A stretch of 51,071 nucleotides of DNA from Ponticaulis sp. (GTDB lineage Bacteria; Pseudomonadota; Alphaproteobacteria; Caulobacterales; Hyphomonadaceae), in the NCBI GenBank assembly GCA_002723155.1, contig PBNO01000002.1, positions 491,033-542,103 on the forward strand. The letters run 5' to 3'. Made by a program: the position numbers and the translations under genes. Positions 32,932-41,402 of the stretch are shown here, piece after piece (the stretch's first letter is position 1; the number at the start of each line of letters is the position of its first letter). The notes below the pieces were generated by a model. That model did no database searches. It saw only the letters and a list, made by a program, of their open reading frames with translations, and was not told the DNA's origin.

Positions 32932-33825
32932 TTATTCAGTATGTTCAGGATGACGCGCCGCCTTGGCGCGAAAATAGTCTTGTGTGCCGCGATGGATGAG
33001 GCGGTCAGCGTCCGTGGTCTCGTGCGGCTCGATAGCCGGCCGACCGCGCACATCGTCATAGATCGGGTCGAAATCACGGTAGCAGGCATCCAGAAGCGCC
33101 TGAAAATCGTCGATCACGAAATAGGACTTTTGGAAGTCGTCGATAATGTATTTCGTGCACATGATCCGCTCCAGATCGAAGGCGATCCGGTTGGGTGAGG
33201 CATCTTCAAGCGCAAAGACAGTTTCCTTCGGCGAGGACAGGATACCGGCACCGAAAATACGCAGCTCATCTGCCTCGCGGATGAGGCCGAACTCGACCGT
33301 ATACCAGTAGAGGCGAGCCAGATTATGTAGCTGTCCGCGCTGCATCGCGCGTAGCCCGCCCTTGCCATAAGCTTCCATGAACTCGGCAAACACAGGGTCG
33401 GCGAGCATTGGCACATGGCCGAAAATGTCATGAAAAATGTCCGGCTCCTGAAGGTATTCAAACTCCTCTTCAGGGCGGATAAACGCACCGGCCGGAAAGC
33501 GGCGATTGGCGAGGTGATCAAAGAACACCTCATCAGGCACCAGCTCGGCTACCGGCACGACGCGCCAGCCGGTTTTCTTTTCCAGCTGATCGCTCAGCTT
33601 CTCCATATTCGGGATGCCGCCCTCAGACAGGCGAAGCGTCTCAATCGCGTCTAACGCAGGCTTGCACGCACGCCCGACAACGCGGTCCGCCATGATTTTA
33701 AACAGGCGGTCCCACCGGTTATGCTCGGCAGCTGTGTAGGTGTCCCAGCGCTGGTCAATTGTGTGGTCAGCATTGCGCGGGGCGTTAGCATAGCGGTTTT
33801 TGGTCAGTCCTTGGACTGAAGCCAT
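32932..33825 (-). CDS. phhA: Phenylalanine 4-hydroxylase
   Basis: Tetrahydropterin- and iron-dependent hydroxylation of phenylalanine to tyrosine. 297 residues, the short bacterial form without a regulatory domain. The 2-His-1-carboxylate iron site is H132 and H137 (FHDIFGH) plus E178 (YTVEFG). GGGAGAGGAAT precedes the ATG. First gene of the - strand operon phhA-hpd-VOC-maiA-fahA-phhB. Tyrosine aminotransferase, needed between PhhA and Hpd, is not in the window. Confidence 0.96.
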   Translation of the reverse strand: MASVQGLTKNRYANAPRNADHTIDQRWDTYTAAEHNRWDRLFKIMADRVVGRACKPALDAIETLRLSEGGIPNMEKLSDQLEKKTGWRVVPVAELVPDEVFFDHLANRRFPAGAFIRPEEEFEYLQEPDIFHDIFGHVPMLADPVFAEFMEAYGKGGLRAMQRGQLHNLARLYWYTVEFGLIREADELRIFGAGILSSPKETVFALEDASPNRIAFDLERIMCTKYIIDDFQKSYFVIDDFQALLDACYRDFDPIYDDVRGRPAIEPHETTDADRLIHRGTQDYFRAKAARHPEHTE

Positions 33826-33968
33826 ATTCCTCTCCCATATTCTTCTTATTTTAAATCAGAATAACAGGAAGCCGTGAAACACGTGATCCAAAACCAACCA
33901 TTCATTGTAAAAATTTGAAACATATGTTTCTATTTATCGAATATTTCGGAACATAATCAGAGAATACC
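33826..33968. promoter_or_regulatory. phhA-lrp divergent region with a perfect 14-bp palindrome
   Basis: GAAACATATGTTTC (33917-33930) is a perfect palindrome midway between the phhA and Lrp-type regulator starts, in an AT-rich stretch. A looser dyad, CGAATATTTCG (33938-33948), lies about one helical turn further. Two phased sites between divergent genes are what an Lrp-family octamer would use to control both. Confidence 0.55.
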
Positions 33969-34436
33969 GTGCTCAACAAAACCGATCGTAAAATCCTGAA
34001 AGTCCTTCAATCCGACGCCAGCCTCAGCCGTCAGGACATGCTGGATGCAACGCGCGTATCGGCGACAACGCTCTGGCGACGCATCACCGATCTGGAAGAA
34101 GCCGGCACGATCCAGAAGCGCGTCGCGCTCTTAGACCCTGTCGCTGTCGGCTTTCCCGTCTGCGTCTTCGTTTCCATTGATATGAAGAGCCATGACCGCG
34201 TGGACCGCGACAGCTTTCTGGACTTTGTTCGGCGAACACCGGAAATCATGGAATGCTATTCAGTGACTGGCGCACATGATTACTCGCTGAAGGTACGGGT
34301 CGAAAGCGTGGCCGATTTTGAGAAGCTCCTGATGGAACAAATCCTATCTCATAAAAGTGTGGCGTCGGCGACATCACAGATCGCACTTCGCCAGCACAAA
34401 TACTCTACAGAGCTCCCTATTCGCGAACACGACTAA
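33969..34436 (+). CDS. Lrp/AsnC-family regulator of the phenylalanine operon
   Basis: 155-residue regulator: helix-turn-helix in SRQDMLDATRVSATTLWRR (about 20-40) and a RAM ligand domain with ECYSVTGAHDYSLKV. It begins at GTG; the ribosome site is weak. It is divergent from phhA and distinct in sequence from the Lrp next to ald. Proteobacterial phenylalanine catabolism is usually controlled by the sigma-54 activator PhhR; here an Lrp-type protein, probably sensing phenylalanine or tyrosine, takes that place. The target is inferred from position. Confidence 0.9.
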   Translation: MLNKTDRKILKVLQSDASLSRQDMLDATRVSATTLWRRITDLEEAGTIQKRVALLDPVAVGFPVCVFVSIDMKSHDRVDRDSFLDFVRRTPEIMECYSVTGAHDYSLKVRVESVADFEKLLMEQILSHKSVASATSQIALRQHKYSTELPIREHD

Positions 34437-34548
34437 ATAGTGCCAGCCACGGCGCTCTATCCACCCACCGAACACTCTTTGATTTATCGCTGAACCGGTC
34501 TGCGAGACCCGTAGTGTGCAGGGCAAGCACCCACCTACGGAGCCTTTC

Positions 34549-34836
34549 ATGCCAGCATTCATCGTCGCCACCGTCTCCATTTCGGACATGACCGCCTTCA
34601 AGGAATATTCGAAGACAATCGAAGGCGTTTCAGAAAAGTATGGCGGTGAGAGCATCGTCAAAGGCTCCATCACAGAAATGCTTGAGGGCAGCGCGCCTGA
34701 GGATCAGCGCGTCGTCGTAAGCAAGTTTCCCGATGCAGACTCTGCGAAAGCCTATGTGAACGATCCGGTCTATCTGGACGGCAAAGCCAAACGCAAAGGC
34801 GCAGCGATCGTCGATATGCGCCTGATCGTCGTCTGA
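34549..34836 (+). CDS. DUF1330 family protein
   Basis: A 95-residue ferredoxin-like-fold (dimeric alpha-beta barrel) protein. MPAFIVATVSISDMTAFKEY and DQRVVVSKFPDADSAKAYV match DUF1330, whose function is unknown. The frame is open to 34516, but CGGAG lies 6 bases before the ATG at 34549, where the domain starts. It is 40 bases upstream of the flavin monooxygenase on the same strand; dimeric alpha-beta-barrel proteins often accompany oxygenases, but a role here is only a guess. Confidence 0.85.
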   Translation: MPAFIVATVSISDMTAFKEYSKTIEGVSEKYGGESIVKGSITEMLEGSAPEDQRVVVSKFPDADSAKAYVNDPVYLDGKAKRKGAAIVDMRLIVV

Positions 34837-34876
34837 TCTTCTTCACGCCATCACTCAAAACAAAGGTCGTTCTGTC

Positions 34877-36073
34877 GTGACCAAAACTGCAAAAGCCATT
34901 GTTGTAGGCGCTGGCCCTGTGGGCAGCGTCGCTGCCTGGCGCCTCGCTGAAATGGGCGTGGACGTCATCCTTCTGGAAGCCCATCCGGATTGCCCGGAAG
35001 ATCTTCGGGCCTCCACGCTGCACCCGCCAACACTCGAAATGCTGAATGAATTTGGCATTGTAGATGACCTGATTGAGATGGGCTTGAAAGCGCCTGTCTA
35101 TCAGTATCGAAACCGCCAGTCTGGCGAGACGTTCGCCTTTGACCTGACCGAACTTCAGGACATGACAGACTATCCCTACCGGCTTCAGTGCGAGCAATTC
35201 AAACTCGCCCGTCTGCTGACTGCGAAACTCGCCGATCATCCAAATGGTGAAGTCCTGTTCTCACGCCGCGTTCTGACAGTCGAGCAAGATGGTTCAGGTG
35301 TAACACTGAAGGTGGAAACAACACGCGATATCGAGACGTATCGCGCCGACTTCGTCATCGCCTGCGATGGTGCAGGTTCAACTGTACGCAAATGGCTGGA
35401 TGTCGGTTTTGAGGGTTTCACCTATCCTGAAAAGTTCGTGACGTTCAGCACGACACGACCGCTTGAGGACTATTTCGAAAATCTGGCGTTCGTGAACTAT
35501 GTCGCCGATCCGGATGAATGGATGGTCCTGCTCAAAGTGCCGTCCGTCTGGCGGGTGCTCGTGCCTGCACATGATGGCGATGACGGCTATATCGTCTCGG
35601 ACGAGAAAAAGCGTGAGGTCTTCCAACACCTCATCAATGACCCCGAAGTCGTCACCGAGCACCGCACGATTTACCGCGTCCACCAGCGCGTCGCCGAAAG
35701 CTATTTCAATGATCGCATCATTCTGGCGGGCGATGCAGCCCACCTGAACAATCCTCTGGGCGGATTCGGAATGAATTCCGGCATTCATGATGTCTGGAAC
35801 CTGACCGATGGTCTGCGAAACGTCTTGCTGTCAGGCGGTGACCACATTGCCCCGCTTCAAAAGTATGAGCGCCAGCGTCAGGGCGTCATGCGTGCTTTCG
35901 TCCAGGCCCAGACGATCAAGAACAAGAAGGCTCTGGAAAGCAAAGATGCAGATGGCCAAAAGCGGTATCAGCAGGAACTCGCTGATATCCTCGCGGACGA
36001 TACCCGCCGCCGCGACTATCTGCTGGGCCAGGCCATGTTCCAGAGCCGCGCGTTAGAAGCCAGCATCGACTGA
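34877..36073 (+). CDS. FAD-dependent aromatic-ring monooxygenase
   Basis: A 398-residue group A flavoprotein hydroxylase (PF01494 type). Dinucleotide fold GAGPVG (11-16), the DG motif ACDGAGS with D164-G165, and the GD motif GDAAHLNNPLGGFGMN from residue 285 are intact. Such enzymes insert one oxygen into phenols, hydroxypyridines or similar rings using NAD(P)H. It starts with GTG and follows the DUF1330 gene. The substrate cannot be read from sequence; the nearby amide hydrolase and maleate-isomerase-like gene suggest an aromatic, possibly N-heterocyclic, compound. Confidence 0.9.
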   Translation: MTKTAKAIVVGAGPVGSVAAWRLAEMGVDVILLEAHPDCPEDLRASTLHPPTLEMLNEFGIVDDLIEMGLKAPVYQYRNRQSGETFAFDLTELQDMTDYPYRLQCEQFKLARLLTAKLADHPNGEVLFSRRVLTVEQDGSGVTLKVETTRDIETYRADFVIACDGAGSTVRKWLDVGFEGFTYPEKFVTFSTTRPLEDYFENLAFVNYVADPDEWMVLLKVPSVWRVLVPAHDGDDGYIVSDEKKREVFQHLINDPEVVTEHRTIYRVHQRVAESYFNDRIILAGDAAHLNNPLGGFGMNSGIHDVWNLTDGLRNVLLSGGDHIAPLQKYERQRQGVMRAFVQAQTIKNKKALESKDADGQKRYQQELADILADDTRRRDYLLGQAMFQSRALEASID

Positions 36074-36111
36074 CCGGCGCTTAACCTCCCCAACTCACCA
36101 CCCCCAATAAG

Positions 36112-36146
36112 AAAAATGCCGGATCCATCAGGATCCGGCATTTACT
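36112..36146. terminator. Bidirectional terminator between convergent genes
   Basis: A 13-bp perfect stem: AAATGCCGGATCC (36114-36126) with GGATCCGGCATTT (36131-36143) around ATCA. The T-run is better on the - strand (complement of AAAAA at 36112-36116), so it mainly ends the - strand operon coming from 38513. A second dyad, GCTAGCGT/ACGCTAGC (36147-36154 and 36178-36185), flanks the space up to the next stop codon. Confidence 0.85.
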
Positions 36147-36180
36147 GCTAGCGTCGCAGTTTCTTGGGGATAGGGAAACG

Positions 36181-36828
36181 CTAGCGGGGGGGAAACTCCG
36201 AGCCGCCAGCCATCAGAGACAAAGCCTCTTCCGTGCTAACAACTTCGGCATATTTGGATTTGAGATCGAAGATGTTGGAGGCATGCGGCCCCTCGGCGCG
36301 GTCAGCGCAGGCATCCTCGACAACGAAGGGCACAAAACCGTTCTGCAACGCATCCAGAACGCTGGCCCGCACGCAGCCTGATGTCGAATATCCAGTGATG
36401 AGCAGTGTATCGACATGCATCGCCGTCAGCATCGCCGCCAGAGACGTACCAAAAAACGCTGACGGATATTGCTTGGTAACCAGAATATCCGTCCCTTCAG
36501 GGGTCAATTCTGGCTGGAACGCTGCCATGGGATGACCGGCGACAAAATGCTTCAACGCCGGAACCTTCTTAAAGAACAGACCACCATCCACGCCAGACGG
36601 ATGATACTTCACCTCGGTAAAGATAACAGGCAGACCAAGCTCGCGCGCACGCTCACGTAAGGCGACATTGTTCTGCAGGGCCGTTTCAGCGTCCGGCCCC
36701 GCATAAAGCGGCGAAGCCGGATCGACATAGGCACGGCAGACATCAATGATCAGCAGCGCCGGGCTGAAACCAAATTCCAGCCTGCCGCCAAACCCTGCCT
36801 TTTTGTAATCATCATCCAGCGCTGACAT
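36181..36828 (-). CDS. Cysteine hydrolase of the isochorismatase-like family
   Basis: 215-residue amidohydrolase-type enzyme with the complete catalytic triad: D29 (LIIDVCRAY), K119 (VTKQYPSAFFGT) and C152 (STSGCVR). The long N-terminal part and SAFFGT loop resemble N-carbamoylsarcosine amidase and maleamate amidohydrolase (NicF) rather than true isochorismatases. It should release ammonia from a small amide or carbamoyl compound. It is the third gene of a - strand operon with a PuuE-like deacetylase and a maleate-isomerase homologue (gaps of 6 and 14 bases). Confidence 0.88.
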   Translation of the reverse strand: MSALDDDYKKAGFGGRLEFGFSPALLIIDVCRAYVDPASPLYAGPDAETALQNNVALRERARELGLPVIFTEVKYHPSGVDGGLFFKKVPALKHFVAGHPMAAFQPELTPEGTDILVTKQYPSAFFGTSLAAMLTAMHVDTLLITGYSTSGCVRASVLDALQNGFVPFVVEDACADRAEGPHASNIFDLKSKYAEVVSTEEALSLMAGGSEFPPR

Positions 36829-36834
36829 CTGAGA

Positions 36835-37752
36835 TTAACCCAGCTGGCCTGGAATGTGAGTCTCGTGGACCGTCATGTAATGGTCTGCGATTTCCTCACG
36901 GGTCGCGAACCACACACCCGGAAGAGATTTCGCGTGAGCGATGAATTCACGAAGCGCGCGAATGCGGTGAGCACGACCAGATACGTGCGGGTGCAGGCCT
37001 ACGTTCATGATGAGGCCCGTCTCAGCCGCTTCAGCATAGAGCACGTTCAGTTCTTCAATAAGAACGTCACGATATTCTGTCGTCGTGTAGCTACGACGGG
37101 ACAGCAACGTGAAGTCATTGATCTCGTTTGAGTACGGGACAGACACGATTGGACCGGCTTCCGTGCGAATGAGGAATGGCTGGTCGTCATTCATGATGTC
37201 GCAATAGAATTTGAAGTCGTGCTCTTTCAGAATGCCCGCTGTGTGCAGCGTGCCGCGCAGAGAAGAAGACAGCCAACCTTTCGGCTTCTTACCGACATGC
37301 TTCTCATACATCGCGATAGAACGATCGATGATGTCACGTTCTGCCGGCTCGTCATGCGCATAGTCTGTCAGCAGCTCGCCTTGCTCCCAGTTGTGAGCCA
37401 GAAGCTCCCAACCACGCTCAAGCACGGCATCTGTCATGTCCTTGCGGCGTTCAAATGTCACCGCATTGGTCGTGCAGCTCGCCGGAATACCCATCTCGTC
37501 AAACAGCTTGATGAGACGCCAGATACCGACACGCTGGCCGTATTCGCGCCAGGTATAGTTCGGATAGTCCGGCTTATTGCCCGGCAGAACGGCTGGCAGG
37601 TTTGGCGGACCACCTGCATAATATGGCTCATCGGTGTCCTTGATGAGATCCCAAGTTTCCATATTGAAGGTCAGGATCAGCGCGACGCGCGCGCCATTTG
37701 GCCATTCAAGTTTGCCGCGCTTTGGAAGCGGGACATAATCATATTCCAACAT
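36835..37752 (-). CDS. Polysaccharide-deacetylase-fold hydrolase (PuuE-like)
   Basis: A 305-residue NodB-fold protein of the cytoplasmic PuuE/allantoinase-like group. It has no signal peptide. Conserved positions are NMETWD (30-35, in place of the DD pair of metal-dependent deacetylases), LLAHNWEQG (H120) and GLHPHVSGRAHR (H254, H256). Members of this group act on small cyclic amides and ureides rather than on polysaccharides, which fits the amidase next door. The exact reaction is unknown. Confidence 0.85.
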   Translation of the reverse strand: MLEYDYVPLPKRGKLEWPNGARVALILTFNMETWDLIKDTDEPYYAGGPPNLPAVLPGNKPDYPNYTWREYGQRVGIWRLIKLFDEMGIPASCTTNAVTFERRKDMTDAVLERGWELLAHNWEQGELLTDYAHDEPAERDIIDRSIAMYEKHVGKKPKGWLSSSLRGTLHTAGILKEHDFKFYCDIMNDDQPFLIRTEAGPIVSVPYSNEINDFTLLSRRSYTTTEYRDVLIEELNVLYAEAAETGLIMNVGLHPHVSGRAHRIRALREFIAHAKSLPGVWFATREEIADHYMTVHETHIPGQLG

Positions 37753-37766
37753 GTCTTGTCTTTCGA

Positions 37767-38513
37767 TCAGCAGTTTTCGAGGAGGTGGCCAAAGCCCGGC
37801 ATACGATCATTGATGCCGTTCGTGCGCAGGGCGTGCCAGTAAGTCGCTGTGTTGATGGCGATAACCGGCTTCTCCAGCCAGAACTCGGCCATTGTCGCGA
37901 CCTTGCCAAAGGCGAGGTTTGTGCCGGCCTGAATGATAGCGTCCACGCCTTCAGAGACTTCGATCGCAGCATGCTTCAGCTTTTGCGGTGGCTCATGTGC
38001 GATGAGCATCGGGGATGGTGAGGCAAGGCCCTTAATGTGGACCACTTCATAGCCCAGATCTTCGAAGAAGCGTTTTACGTTGGCATCACCGACAGGTGCA
38101 TATGGCGTCACGATGCCAAGCTTTTTGATCCCGCCATAAGCCTTGATCGCCGCTTCTACCGCGTGAGAGCCCATAACGACCGGCACGCCACCTGTCTTTT
38201 CTTCCATTTTCTTCTGGAGCCGTTCGGCGCCATCTGCGCCATCCCAGAAGGTTTCCGCTGACATGCCCATGACCACACAGTCCGGGTCCATTGTCATCGC
38301 GGTATCAACACTATCCATCGTCGCGTTGCGGATGTTGTTGATCATTTCCATGAAGGATTCGTTGTCGAAAACCTTCGTGTCCGGGATGTGAATACGCTCA
38401 AAGTGATTGGTCACACCGTATGGGCGCATATCATCATATTCAGGTTGAACGCTCGTATTGGTCGACGGCGCGATGACCGCAAACTTTTTTCTGAAACCGA
38501 GAGAATCTGTCAT
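37767..38513 (-). CDS. Asp/Glu racemase-superfamily protein (maleate isomerase/arylmalonate decarboxylase-like)
   Basis: 248 residues from the ATG at 38513, which has GGAG 8 bases before it; the open frame continues to 38636 without support. It has the family entry motif APSTNTSVQPEY (15-26) and the late block NTATYWHALRTNGI. Maleate isomerase uses two cysteines and arylmalonate decarboxylase one. Here the first site reads VVMGMSAETF (about 80-89) and the second QAGTNL (195-200, Gly where ISCTNL has Cys), so by eye neither catalytic Cys is present. It may do non-cysteine chemistry such as decarboxylation or hydrolysis. First gene of the three-gene - strand operon. Confidence 0.82.
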   Translation of the reverse strand: MTDSLGFRKKFAVIAPSTNTSVQPEYDDMRPYGVTNHFERIHIPDTKVFDNESFMEMINNIRNATMDSVDTAMTMDPDCVVMGMSAETFWDGADGAERLQKKMEEKTGGVPVVMGSHAVEAAIKAYGGIKKLGIVTPYAPVGDANVKRFFEDLGYEVVHIKGLASPSPMLIAHEPPQKLKHAAIEVSEGVDAIIQAGTNLAFGKVATMAEFWLEKPVIAINTATYWHALRTNGINDRMPGFGHLLENC

Positions 38514-38740
38514 CTGCTTGCTCCAATCCTTGCAGACCAATGCCGCTCCATGAAGCGGCTTGATTGGCGTCACTATTGCGCTGATCAGAGGGGATGTGTG
38601 CGGCGAAGCTGAGTTTGTTCGCCAGCTGAATAGCAACGCTGAGAGACGAAATTCGGCAGGCGAACATCGACAGAATCCGGGGCGCTTATCCGTAGAGAAA
38701 CTGGCTCATTTCAGGTCAGATCGACCAGTGAAGGGATGAG
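38514..38740. promoter_or_regulatory. Divergent promoter region, catabolic island
   Basis: 227 bases between the racemase-like gene (-) and the aldehyde dehydrogenase (+). It must hold both promoters, but I see no clear boxes or strong palindromes. AAGGGATGAG before 38741 is the ribosome site of the dehydrogenase. Confidence 0.35.
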
Positions 38741-40258
38741 ATGAGCACCGTGACCAGCATACTGCCCGCCAGCGCGCCAGAAACTCCATTCGTGTCCGCC
38801 CTTCTGAAAAAGCCGCAAACTCAGAAAATGCTGATCAACGGCAATTGGGTTGCAGCCAGCGAGAGCGAAACCATCGAGGTGCTCGACCCGGCCAACGGCG
38901 CGACCATCGCTTATCTGCAGCGCGGCACGGAAGCTGATGTGGATAAGGCCGTAAAATCTGCCCGCGCGGCGCTGCCTGTCTGGGGCAGGATGACACCGCG
39001 CCAGAAGGCCGAAGCGCTGCACAAGATCGCCGATCTCATCGATGCAAATATTGAAGAATTATCGGAGCTGGAAACCCTCGACCAGGGCAAGCCTTATTCA
39101 GTGTCCCGCTGGGCCGAGATTCCAAGCGCTGCAAAACAGTTTCGCTTCTTTTCGGGCCTCTGCCATGCGGTAGAGGGCAAGACCATCAACAATTCCGTCG
39201 AATATCAGCCGGAAGGACGCGACGTTCACAGCTGGACTTTGAAAGAGCCGGTCGGCGTGGTCGGCGCAATTGTCCCATGGAACTCTCCACTCGTTCTGAC
39301 CGCAATGAAAATTGCACCAGCCCTGGCTGCGGGGTGCACAGTGGTTCTAAAACCCTCTGAGGAGACCTCTCTAACCGCTACCAAGCTAGGTGAGATGGCG
39401 CTTGAAGCCGGCCTGCCGCCGGGCGTTCTGAATGTCGTCACCGGCTATGGCCATGAAGCTGGTTCAGCCCTCGCATCGCATATGGATGTCGACAAAATTG
39501 CGTTTACCGGCTCAACGCAGACCGGGCGAGCGATTGTTGACGCCAGCAAATCCAATCTGAAACGCATCTCACTGGAGCTAGGCGGTAAATCGCCCGCTAT
39601 CGTGATGAAAGATGCAGATCTTGATCTGGCCATCCCGGGCCTTGCAAACGGCATTTTCTTTAACGCCGGTCAGGTCTGCGTCGCCAACTCGCGCGCCTTC
39701 ATCCATGCTGACATTTATGATCAGGTGATCGAAGGCATCGCCGCCTATGGGGCGGATATGCAGCTCGGGCACGGGCTGAACCGTCAAACGGCTATGGGCC
39801 CGGTTGTCTCCCGCAAACAGGCGGACCGGATTGAAGCCTATGTTGAAGGCGCCCGCAGCGATGGGGCTCAGATTCTCGGCGGCGGCTGCTGCGGCGATAA
39901 TGGCACCTTCATCAAGCCAACAGTTGTCGGCAATGTCAGCACGAGCTCACCGATTGCACAGGATGAAGTGTTCGGCCCTGTACTGGTGGCGCAGAAGTTT
40001 ACCGAAACGGACGAGGCCCTGAATTGGGCGAACGACACAAGCTTTGGCCTCGCCTCCAGCATCTGGACGCGCGATTTCTCAACAGCCCACCGAGTGTCAC
40101 GCCAGTTGCGCGCCGGAACGGTATGGATCAACACACACTCCATGTTCGATGCAGCGCTTCCTATCGGCGGCGTCAAGCAATCAGGCTATGGCCGCGATAG
40201 CGGCATTACGGCGCTCGATAATTACCTCGAAACCAAAACCGTCTGCGCGGTCGTTTAG
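38741..40258 (+). CDS. NAD(P)-dependent aldehyde dehydrogenase
   Basis: 505-residue ALDH-superfamily enzyme oxidising an aldehyde to an acid. Key residues: N181 (PWNSP), E279 (LELGGKSP) and the catalytic C313 (NAGQVCVANSR); the cofactor loop FTGSTQTGR is intact. An N-terminal extension of about 25 residues precedes the fold. The next gene follows after 12 bases. The substrate is unknown; within this island it would oxidise an aldehyde made from the scavenged compound. Confidence 0.93.
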   Translation: MSTVTSILPASAPETPFVSALLKKPQTQKMLINGNWVAASESETIEVLDPANGATIAYLQRGTEADVDKAVKSARAALPVWGRMTPRQKAEALHKIADLIDANIEELSELETLDQGKPYSVSRWAEIPSAAKQFRFFSGLCHAVEGKTINNSVEYQPEGRDVHSWTLKEPVGVVGAIVPWNSPLVLTAMKIAPALAAGCTVVLKPSEETSLTATKLGEMALEAGLPPGVLNVVTGYGHEAGSALASHMDVDKIAFTGSTQTGRAIVDASKSNLKRISLELGGKSPAIVMKDADLDLAIPGLANGIFFNAGQVCVANSRAFIHADIYDQVIEGIAAYGADMQLGHGLNRQTAMGPVVSRKQADRIEAYVEGARSDGAQILGGGCCGDNGTFIKPTVVGNVSTSSPIAQDEVFGPVLVAQKFTETDEALNWANDTSFGLASSIWTRDFSTAHRVSRQLRAGTVWINTHSMFDAALPIGGVKQSGYGRDSGITALDNYLETKTVCAVV

Positions 40259-40270
40259 AAAGAGGCTTCG

Positions 40271-41131
40271 ATGGCAGACCCGATCCTCCGCCAGAAACTA
40301 TCCGAAAACGGCTGTCTTATTGTACCCGGCCTTCAGGACATGATCGCTGCGAAGATCGCCAACAAGGTAGGCTTTCCAGTTGTATTCGGGTCTGGCTATT
40401 GGCTGACGGCCTCTTCCATGGGTTTGCCGGATGCCGGTCTGGCGACATATTCCGACATGCTTAAGAGCATGCAGACACTCGTTGATGTCTGCGATGGGGC
40501 GGTCATTGCGGACGCAGATACCGGATATGGCGGCTTGTTGAACGTTCAGCACACGGTGCGCGGATATGAGCGCGCAGGCGTTACCGCCATTCAACTGGAA
40601 GATCAGGAATTTCCAAAACGCTGCGGTCATACGCCCGGCAAACGCATCGTACCTGATGCAGATATGGCCGATAGAGTGCGCGTAGCTGCCGATACGAGAC
40701 AAGATAAAGAGAACTTTCTTATCATTGCTCGCACAGATGCACGACAGATCGAAGGTCTGGATGGCGTGCTCCGCAGGCTGGATGCTTACGCCGAAGCTGG
40801 CGCGGATATTCTGTTCGCTGAAGCGCTTCTGAATGAAAAGGAAATGCACAAAGTTTGCACCACCTTCGATCTGCCCATGATGGTCAATATGGCCAATGGC
40901 GGGTCAACGCCGCTTTTCAAAGCGTCCGAACTTCAGGACATCGGATATTCCATCGCGATTTTTCCATCACTTACGAGTCTGGTCGCAGCGCAGGCAATGG
41001 AGCGGGCACTCCTTCATTTAAAAGAGACAGGTGACGGAGACGCGGAGGATATCTTCAGCTTCAAGGAATTCGGATCAATGATCGGATTTGACGAGATCCA
41101 TGCCTTTGAACGGAAATGGGCCCGCGACTGA
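40271..41131 (+). CDS. Isocitrate lyase/PEP mutase superfamily lyase
   Basis: 286-residue lyase of the group containing methylisocitrate lyase, dimethylmalate lyase and oxaloacetase. Metal-site motif DADTGYGG (81-88), E110-D111 and the catalytic KRCGH (116-120) in a 2-methylisocitrate/dimethylmalate-lyase-like arrangement. It should cleave a 2-hydroxy-dicarboxylate into a keto acid and a second carbonyl or acid. It is co-transcribed with the aldehyde dehydrogenase. A small dyad, CTGACG/CGTCAG, overlaps its stop codon without a T-run. Confidence 0.88.
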   Translation: MADPILRQKLSENGCLIVPGLQDMIAAKIANKVGFPVVFGSGYWLTASSMGLPDAGLATYSDMLKSMQTLVDVCDGAVIADADTGYGGLLNVQHTVRGYERAGVTAIQLEDQEFPKRCGHTPGKRIVPDADMADRVRVAADTRQDKENFLIIARTDARQIEGLDGVLRRLDAYAEAGADILFAEALLNEKEMHKVCTTFDLPMMVNMANGGSTPLFKASELQDIGYSIAIFPSLTSLVAAQAMERALLHLKETGDGDAEDIFSFKEFGSMIGFDEIHAFERKWARD

Positions 41132-41402
41132 CGGGAACGTCAGAGCGGCCAATCCGGTTCCGCCCGGCTGCACTTCATATCCGGTTTTTAAGTCATCATG
41201 ACTGATAGATGATCAGCGCGCTGAACAAATGCGCGCCGAATACTCTGTTTTGAACCTCCAAAAGCGTCTCAGCTCGAGAAAATGTTCGCATGTCGATAAA
41301 ACGAAACATGTCTGCATGCAGTTTCTCAATTTCTGACAGTCTTTTTTCCAGATCACACGATCTCGCCTTGTATTCTCAAGTAATGGCAAGGCCAACGGGA
41401 AA
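41132..41402 (+). promoter_or_regulatory. Upstream region of the TonB-dependent receptor gene
   Basis: 270 bases without a gene. The 5' part is a short hairpin (41128-41143) at the end of the lyase gene; the rest becomes AT-richer toward 41360 and presumably carries the receptor promoter. I see no clear boxes, Fur-like box or riboswitch fold. Confidence 0.3.

Noticed and set aside
32060-32953. 297-codon + strand open frame opposite hpd
   Set aside because: Hpd with all three iron ligands occupies the other strand; the + frame is a long shadow without a ribosome site.
36835-37752. Annotation as a peptidoglycan or chitin deacetylase
   Set aside because: There is no signal peptide, and the metal-binding Asp pair is replaced; the PuuE-like cytoplasmic group fits better.
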